Positions 59,301 to 64,000 of a DNA stretch of 64,000 nt are shown here, in pieces. Every line of letters starts with the position of its first letter. Position 1 is the first letter of the stretch. Under the pieces are notes generated by a model, which saw nothing but the letters and a program-made list of their open reading frames with translations, was not told where the DNA came from and searched no databases. Source of the DNA: JBEPTX01 sp041691795. Its GTDB lineage: Bacteria; Patescibacteriota; Saccharimonadia; Saccharimonadales; Saccharimonadaceae. Position numbers and translations under genes: made by a program. The DNA lies in contig JBEPTX010000004.1 of the NCBI GenBank assembly GCA_041691795.1, forward strand, positions 1 through 64,000, in the 5' to 3' direction.

Positions 59301-60461
59301 ACTGGTGGTTATCAAATCGGATTCTATGACAAAACTTATACATTTATTTCGTCGGTGGCAACGGATCTAACGAATCCGGGGACGAGTTATGCTTTTCGAT
59401 CTGTGACGGGCACTGCTCCCGCAAATACGGCCTTTATGCAAATTGTTCCGACGGTGGATGGTGATGGAAGTACGGCTGGTACTTGGTCGTTTGATGATGT
59501 CTACGCAATACGTTCCGATCATCCAGAAGCTGCCACATTTAAAAACGCCGCCAATAGCACGACTGCTTTTAACATCCAAAACGCCAATGGTGACGCGCTA
59601 CTGGTTGGTGACACCACCAATATGGCGCTCAAGGTCGGCGGCGGCGATGTGTCACCAAGTGCCACACCAACCTTATTCGTCCTGGATTACAAAAACACCA
59701 GCGGCGATCCGACTGGGGTAAATGGAGCGATGTACTATAACAGCAGCTCAGGAAAAATGCGCTGTTACGAGAGTAGTATTTGGCAGGACTGCATACGATC
59801 GCCGTACTCAAGTTACGATTACGACACTGATTTTATGACGCGAGCAGTCTATACCACTAACGGTGCGTCGCTAGACGACACACTCACTACCGTCACAGCA
59901 GGCACTGGATCGCAAGTTGGTCCAACGACTGGCGTTGCCGGACGTCCTGGTATTGTGCGCCTGACGACGGGGACCACCAATACTGGTATAGGTGGAGTAG
60001 CAAACCAATTAGACTCAATTGTGCTGGGGGGTAGCAACACATGGGACATCACTGGCGCAGTCAGCCTAGCGACACTGTCCGATGGTACCGATACCTACTT
60101 GGCGACGTTTGGTTTCCGTGACTCGGCGGCAACCAACGGCTGCTCTATCCAATATAAGCATGATGTGAATAGTGGCAAATGGCAGGGAGTGTGCACCAGT
60201 GCTGGCTCATCAACTACCTGCGATACGACAGTGACAGCTGCGGCGAGCACTTGGTACAAACTGAAAATAAGTGTCAATGCGGCGGCGAACTCGGTCGTGT
60301 TTAGTGTGAACGGAACGACCTGTTCTAGCCCTATTACGACGAACATACCGACCGCTGGAATTGGGTTCCTTGCCCTGATATCGAAAACGGCTGGTACAAC
60401 ATCGAGGACCATGGATATTGACTATATGCATGTGACGTCGAGTGGCAATATGTCTAGGTAG
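56352..60461 (+). CDS. giant secreted repetitive surface protein with CBM-like modules
   Basis: I choose the ATG at 56352, which gives a signal peptide (about 14-40, ending AHA) and 1369 aa. After a VNFQGRLTDSTGNI domain come fibre-type sequences, then three tandem units. Each unit has a GFNLQG.TGAYTLQ...YLY.DG strand block and a CBM4/9-like jelly roll starting NL(L/V)DNGGFEF.C.GW and ending YDDxY..R.DHxE. The stretch LKVGGGDVSP..SP.L.VLDYKNTSGDPTG flanks both ends of the repeat region. The C-terminal 230 residues resemble a concanavalin-like lectin fold. It is likely a long adhesive fibre; ligand unknown. Confidence 0.75.
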   Translation: MWCSRLEFFFGYRFYRVAALIATSLSILLLVLVLSPAAHATQTIPYKVNFQGRLTDSTGNIKPNGQYNVKFRLMSASSGGTNLWQADRVYGASDHTVTVTNGLFSIQLGDTSQGDPALSPTLFNTATNATVYLEVELPTPATATCATNGCATFTEGAMTPRSLLGSAAYAFNADTIDGIDSTSLAQLSANQTLSGNNTFTGTVLNKLDSTTAFQIQKADGTALLVADTTNLTLKVGGGDVSPDASPALIVLDYKNTSGDPTGTNGAMYYNSNTNVFRCYQNSAWKDCGATFDGLGSSLFARIDTDNTFAGKNTFNNTTTVSGSSLVGFNIQGASGSYTLQNSGTGTYLYSDGTRTHLGITPSGSAGAGVTPTDTSSDVLVVANAGFSSSLGFGIGAAVNAGVGSAGNLLDNGGFEFDCAGWHGNCSIDASARTGNKAAKYVMSTSSSVGVIDSRFIAAHPGEQFYAQSYIKTSAVTTGTAVAAICYFDKDGTWLSVCDSSGGGNPGTTYTLTTVTGAPAPANTAYVNFRFVNFGGGSTAGSWYYDDAYVTRTDHAENVGINGNLTLNSTQTVTNNSLIGFNLQGSTGAYTLQSTGNGSYLYTDGTTLHMGVTASGSAGAGVGVSAAYSNDAIVLASAGTGQAASINAGTEFGSNLVDNGGFEFGCAGWTNDAGGTATVSCDTASPHGGNKQLKMVQGTLTGWNASYSHHIAAVPGETYYAQGWVKTSAATTGTGAYVIAFYDKNGTYVNGQTSVTTNPGTSYTFRSVSVTAPANTVYALVYPIVVGDGSTGGTWYFDDIYAGRSDHPEFATFTGGLTVNSTQTLTNNNLIGLNIQGTTGAYTLQSAGTGTYLYSDGTDTHLGIAASGSAGSGVGPTSQGDDVIVLANASPGIAASINTGVSFGGNLVSNGGFEFGCSGWRGYGTNTGTVSCPATTPHSGYKRLDLVQSAPSGANYVYHHLIAAQPGETYYAQGWIKTSAVTTGTGGYQIGFYDKTYTFISSVATDLTNPGTSYAFRSVTGTAPANTAFMQIVPTVDGDGSTAGTWSFDDVYAIRSDHPEAATFKNAANSTTAFNIQNANGDALLVGDTTNMALKVGGGDVSPSATPTLFVLDYKNTSGDPTGVNGAMYYNSSSGKMRCYESSIWQDCIRSPYSSYDYDTDFMTRAVYTTNGASLDDTLTTVTAGTGSQVGPTTGVAGRPGIVRLTTGTTNTGIGGVANQLDSIVLGGSNTWDITGAVSLATLSDGTDTYLATFGFRDSAATNGCSIQYKHDVNSGKWQGVCTSAGSSTTCDTTVTAAASTWYKLKISVNAAANSVVFSVNGTTCSSPITTNIPTAGIGFLALISKTAGTTSRTMDIDYMHVTSSGNMSR
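57301..59535 (+). repeat. three in-frame tandem module repeats
   Basis: Repeat units start near 57310, 58060 and 58810, about 750 bp each, within the 1369-aa gene. They are diverged at DNA level but conserved in protein motifs, so they are old duplications under selection. Confidence 0.65.
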
Positions 60462-60569
60462 AATACCCCGAGGCTGCGAGGGCTTGGCTTGTGTATCGAC
60501 CACGAGTTGTTGTAGGATAGGAAGGATAAGAAGTTTATAACTATAAAGCAACGTATGGAGTTATTGGGA

Positions 60570-61109
60570 ATGAATACAACAGAAAAATCAGCAGCGGAAC
60601 ATGTGTCCGCATCGGCAGCGTCAAGATCTATTGTGCCAGTACGGATTGTGCACCGACCATTTGGTAAAATGAAAAAAATTGTTGTTCTGAGCGTGATTGT
60701 GGTCGCAATTGTGCTGATCGGCGCCTTGAAATGGTGGCACCATAGTAACGATTCATCTACGTACATAAATAGTAGCGACTACCAAGCGGTGTTTCTGGCT
60801 AATAACCAAGTCTATTTTGGTAAATTACAGCGCACCAGCGACCGAGACTATCGCATAACAGATGTGTATTATCTGCAGTCACAGGCGGCGGCCTCGCCCC
60901 CGACGACTGACCCGACAAAAAGTGCTGCTCCAACCGACCCATCGCAGTCTGGCGGCTCCCAGGCTTCACCACAGCTTGTCAAACTAGGCAGCGAGTTGCA
61001 TGGTCCAGACGATCAGATTGTATTCAACAAAGATCAGGTGCTTTTCTGGGAAAATCTGAAATCCGATAGCAAAGTTACCAAAGCGATACAAAACTACCAC
61101 AACAAATAA
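60570..61109 (+). CDS. 179-aa membrane-anchored extracellular orphan
   Basis: I do not recognise the family. The ATG at 60570 follows GGAG by 9 nt; an in-frame ATG at 60555 is less well placed. A basic N-terminus leads to one helix (about 34-55, MKKIVVLSVIVVAIVLIGAL). A small domain follows (YQAVFLANNQVYFGKLQ, DYRITDVYYLQ), then a Ser/Pro/Thr linker and a final segment (DQIVFNKDQVLFWENL). Proteins with this layout are common in CPR genomes; the role is unknown. Confidence 0.65.
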   Translation: MNTTEKSAAEHVSASAASRSIVPVRIVHRPFGKMKKIVVLSVIVVAIVLIGALKWWHHSNDSSTYINSSDYQAVFLANNQVYFGKLQRTSDRDYRITDVYYLQSQAAASPPTTDPTKSAAPTDPSQSGGSQASPQLVKLGSELHGPDDQIVFNKDQVLFWENLKSDSKVTKAIQNYHNK

Positions 61110-61139
61110 TTTGCGCCCTAAGGTATGAACCCACGGGGG

Positions 61140-61145
61140 TATAAT
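61140..61145 (+). promoter_or_regulatory. -10 box (TATAAT) of mutM, leaderless spacing
   Basis: TATAAT, 7 nt, then the ATG at 61153. No ribosome-binding site is present. Confidence 0.6.
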
Positions 61146-61152
61146 AGAATAT

Positions 61153-62019
61153 ATGCCTGAATTACCTGAAGTCGAGACTGTTCGTCGTGGACTACACGAG
61201 TTAATTATTGATCGCAAGATTAGTGATGTAGTGAGCGATACGCCCAAGAGTTTTCCGAATGCTGATGCTGATGTCAAAAACTTTTTGATAGGTGCGATGG
61301 TGACCGATGTGCGCCGTCGTGCCAAGGTACTGATGATTGATCTATCGACGTCGTATACATTAGTTATTCATCTGAAAATGACGGGACAAATGGTATTTCG
61401 TGGTGACACGGTGTTTGGGGCAGGGCATCCAAATGATTCGTTGATTGGCGAATTACCAGACCGATCAACGCGTGTCACGTTTACGTTTACTGACGATTCG
61501 CATCTCTATTTTAACGACCAACGCAAATTTGGTTGGGTTAAATTGATTCCGACACTCGAAGTCCCAAACATCGATTTCATGAAAAAGGTTGGGCCCGAAC
61601 CACTTGAAGCGGACTTTACGGCCGAGGAATTCGCCGCACGGTTTAAACGTCGTGCCAAAACCAGCATCAAAGCGGCAATTCTCGATCAAACAGTTATTGC
61701 GGGTGTCGGTAATATTTACGCTGACGAATCACTGTGGGGCGCCAAAATTCATCCACTGCGACTCGTTGGTTCTATCACGCCAACAGAATTTAAAAGGCTA
61801 TACACCGAACTGCGGGCTGTCATGAACTTGGCAATCGAAAAGGGAGGTAGCACTGACAAGAATTACGTCAACGCCGAGGGGAAACGAGGGAGTTATATGG
61901 ACTTTGCCCGTGTCTTTCGCCGTGAAGGTCTGGAATGTCCACGCTGTGGGACAACGATTATCAAATTCCGCGCAGCCGGTCGAGGTACGCATGTTTGTCC
62001 ACAGTGTCAGGTGTTGTAG
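61153..62019 (+). CDS. mutM: formamidopyrimidine-DNA glycosylase
   Basis: This removes 8-oxoguanine and other oxidised bases. The 288-aa protein begins MPELPEVETVRRGL, with catalytic P2 (after Met removal) and E3. It has K58-type lysine in KMTGQMVF, the helix-two-turn-helix VIAGVGNIYADESLWGAKIHP near residue 182, and an intact C-terminal zinc finger CPRC...CPQC with the RGTHVCPQCQ end. Length is normal. Confidence 0.95.
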   Translation: MPELPEVETVRRGLHELIIDRKISDVVSDTPKSFPNADADVKNFLIGAMVTDVRRRAKVLMIDLSTSYTLVIHLKMTGQMVFRGDTVFGAGHPNDSLIGELPDRSTRVTFTFTDDSHLYFNDQRKFGWVKLIPTLEVPNIDFMKKVGPEPLEADFTAEEFAARFKRRAKTSIKAAILDQTVIAGVGNIYADESLWGAKIHPLRLVGSITPTEFKRLYTELRAVMNLAIEKGGSTDKNYVNAEGKRGSYMDFARVFRREGLECPRCGTTIIKFRAAGRGTHVCPQCQVL

Positions 62020-62069
62020 TATACTAAACATAAGTTATATAGAATTGATGGGAAGTTAGGGGCACAAGT

Positions 62070-64000
62070 ATGGCAAGATTACCACAACCAGGCGGTGATT
62101 CCGGTAATTGGGGAACAATCCTAAATGATTATTTGGCACAATCGCTCAAATCAGACGGCACCATCAAAGACAATGCTGTGACCAGTTCAGCACTCGCTCC
62201 AAATAGCGTGACTGCTACTAATATTCCTAATGGCACCGTCACGGAACCCTTACTTAGTAGTGCCGTTCAAACCAAACTCAACAATCCCTCAGGTGTTCCT
62301 GACGCATCTCCGACTACCAAAGGTATTGTGCAACTCGCTGGTGATCTCGCAGGTACTGCTGCCAGCCCAACTGTGCCTGGGCTTAGTGGCAAAGAACCAA
62401 CCATCACTGCAGGGACAACTTCGCAGTACTATCGCGGTGACAAATCATTCCAGACTCTCGATAAATCAGCCGTCGGCCTAGCTAACGTCGACAATACCAG
62501 TGATGCAAACAAACCAGTCTCGACAGCTACGACGACTGCTCTAAACGCGAAACTCAACACTGCCCAGCTGGACGTTGACGGCACTTTAGCCGCCAACAGT
62601 GACGCAAAACTTGCTTCACAAAAAGCCACCAAAACTTATGTCGACACCCAAGTCGCCACCGCCACCACCCCCGACGCTACAGCTGGCACTAAAGGTAAGC
62701 TCCAGCTGGCAGGGGATCTGGGAGGTACGGCTGCGAGTCCAACCGTTCCGGGGCTGGCTGGCAAATATACCAAACCAGGCGCAGGTATACCGTCCAGCGA
62801 CCTGACCGCCGCCGTCCAAACTAGTTTGGGCAAAGCAGATACGGCGTTACAGTCTATCGCCGACGACAGTGTCACTCGTCCCAAACTTGCACCGGCCGTT
62901 CGGACCGAACTTGATACCTATCTCGACCAAACCGAGGTTGACGCACGCGTCACTGCGGTCGGCGACCCTATCTATGCACCGATGGTCATGTCAAACGGGG
63001 TGTGGCCGCTGGCAGATCCTGTTTCGGTATTTACCATGCGTGGCGTACTATGCGACCCAACTGATGTGACAGGGCAGACGATTTGGTTCGTTCATTCTGG
63101 TTCGTTGCTCTATAAATCCACAGACGGCGGTAATTCTGTCACGCCAAAAGCACTTCCGGCTAACATCTCTATTGGGTACAATGTGCAACGTATTCTTCGT
63201 TTTGGCGGTAATCTGTATCTGGAAGGTCTCGATGACTCCAACGCCTGCAAGATCTGGAAATCCAGCGATGACGCAGCATCATGGAGTCCAGTGCTGACAA
63301 TGACCACTGGTAGCCTAGCATTTGCATACAACTTCAGCACGGACGGCACGTATCTCTATTTGGGCGAATACGGCGACCCGCTTACCGGTGCTACCCCGTC
63401 AGCCAAGGTCTACAGATCATCGGACGGCACAACCTGGACGCCGATCATGACGCATGCGGCAGGCGTACGACATGTACACTGTATCGCGGCTGACCCATAC
63501 ACACCAGGCACGGTCTACATGGCGGTTGGTGATAACGTGACGAGCGGCATCTGGAAGTCTACCAACAGTGGCGCATCATATTCCGCAGTGCCAGGCTTTG
63601 ACTCGACGCGACTGATCGATAATCTGACATTTTCACCAGACTGGATTTACGCTTCCACTGACAACGCACACTCCGACCTGATTGTCATCGACCGGGCAAC
63701 TTTGACCCCTCGAAACGGGACCATCTGGGATCACCGGACGTTATCCGTGCCGAACGCTGGCACCTACCGCAGTGGATCATCCACTAACGCAAGTACTATA
63801 TTCAATAGCTATGGACCAGACTACATTCCGCTCTTTACTGTTCATGATGTCGGACGCCATATTACGGGGACAAATATTCCGACCGGAACAACGATCGCCT
63901 CTTACACCAACGGCAACCAGGTTGATCTCTCAGTCCCCGCCACAGGTACAGGCTCGACATTGGATTTCACGATTGATCGCCCCGAACGCTTCATCGCTCA
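62070..64000 (+). CDS. spike-like protein with RLPxPG module and Asp-box propeller, cut by the window end
   Basis: The reading frame is open from the ATG at 62070 to the window edge (643 codons). It begins ARLPQPGGDSGNWGTILNDY, the shared module. Two fibre-repeat units follow (GIVQLAGDLAGTAASPTVPG, ITAGTTSQYYRGDKSFQTLD, DGTLAANSD). From about residue 310 several Asp-box motifs occur (KSTDGGNS, KSSDDAASW, RSSDGTTW, KSTNSGASY), as in sialidase or BNR beta-propellers. It has no signal peptide. A TATACT at 62020-62025 and a TAGGGG site lie upstream. The true C-terminus is not visible. Confidence 0.8.
   Translation, partial: MARLPQPGGDSGNWGTILNDYLAQSLKSDGTIKDNAVTSSALAPNSVTATNIPNGTVTEPLLSSAVQTKLNNPSGVPDASPTTKGIVQLAGDLAGTAASPTVPGLSGKEPTITAGTTSQYYRGDKSFQTLDKSAVGLANVDNTSDANKPVSTATTTALNAKLNTAQLDVDGTLAANSDAKLASQKATKTYVDTQVATATTPDATAGTKGKLQLAGDLGGTAASPTVPGLAGKYTKPGAGIPSSDLTAAVQTSLGKADTALQSIADDSVTRPKLAPAVRTELDTYLDQTEVDARVTAVGDPIYAPMVMSNGVWPLADPVSVFTMRGVLCDPTDVTGQTIWFVHSGSLLYKSTDGGNSVTPKALPANISIGYNVQRILRFGGNLYLEGLDDSNACKIWKSSDDAASWSPVLTMTTGSLAFAYNFSTDGTYLYLGEYGDPLTGATPSAKVYRSSDGTTWTPIMTHAAGVRHVHCIAADPYTPGTVYMAVGDNVTSGIWKSTNSGASYSAVPGFDSTRLIDNLTFSPDWIYASTDNAHSDLIVIDRATLTPRNGTIWDHRTLSVPNAGTYRSGSSTNASTIFNSYGPDYIPLFTVHDVGRHITGTNIPTGTTIASYTNGNQVDLSVPATGTGSTLDFTIDRPERFIA

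Overview
The window looks like chromosomal DNA from a small-genome Patescibacteria/CPR bacterium, most likely a Saccharibacteria (TM7) relative. This is inferred from gene content and protein style. Indicators are a Mur ligase plus FemAB pair, a class Ic-type ribonucleotide reductase, a DnaG without zinc ligands, several LPxTG- or WxL-like surface proteins, a stand-alone orn, a UPF0200-like kinase and many proline- or glycine-rich orphan proteins. TGA is an ordinary stop here (msrB and the HAD gene end in TGA), so this is standard code 11, not the UGA-Gly code of Gracilibacteria/SR1. There is one tRNA gene (Ser, GGA), no rRNA, no transposase, no CRISPR array and no phage packaging or head genes.

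Layout. 1-4.5 kb: peptidoglycan genes (murE-type ligase, femAB-type), a one-domain phosphomannomutase relic and two orphans. 4.5-6.6 kb: groES-groEL under a CIRCE element. 6.7-10.3 kb: orphan surface proteins, one with an LPTTG anchor. 10.4-14.1 kb: SIS-domain sugar-phosphate isomerase, a small orphan, and a MacB-like ABC exporter. 14.2-16 kb: tRNA-Ser and a pectate-lyase-fold spike protein. 16-20 kb: nrdA, an unlisted 57-aa ORF carrying the missing C-terminal CxxC tail of NrdA, and nrdB, behind NrdR-like boxes and a structured leader. 20-25 kb: CYTH protein, a giant secreted SGNH esterase and two tandem membrane proteins. 25-35.3 kb: metabolic and translation genes (zwf, pyrG, argS, mscL-like, msrB, gdhA, orn, yjbR). 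35.3-48.2 kb: information-processing genes (dnaG, rpoD, a second sigma factor, polA, dut), prenyl-lipid genes and a 173-nt near-perfect hairpin. 48.2-64 kb: a surface block with a WxL/DUF916-like operon, a fibre plus glycosidase operon, a 1369-aa repetitive secreted protein, mutM and a truncated beta-propeller spike.

Two themes connect the parts. First, many transcription units place a TATAAT-type -10 box 6-9 nt before the start codon, so the mRNA should begin at or within a few nt of the AUG (leaderless). Internal operon genes instead carry Shine-Dalgarno sites. Second, three loci (14.3, 52.4 and 62.1 kb) share one N-terminal module of the pattern RLPxPGxDxGxWGxILNDaL followed by tail-fibre-like repeats. 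Each copy is fused to a different C-terminal part (beta-helix, repeat fibre, Asp-box propeller), and one lies beside a clan-A glycosidase. None of the three has a signal peptide. This looks like a modular host-contact or carbohydrate-binding system of an epibiotic CPR cell.
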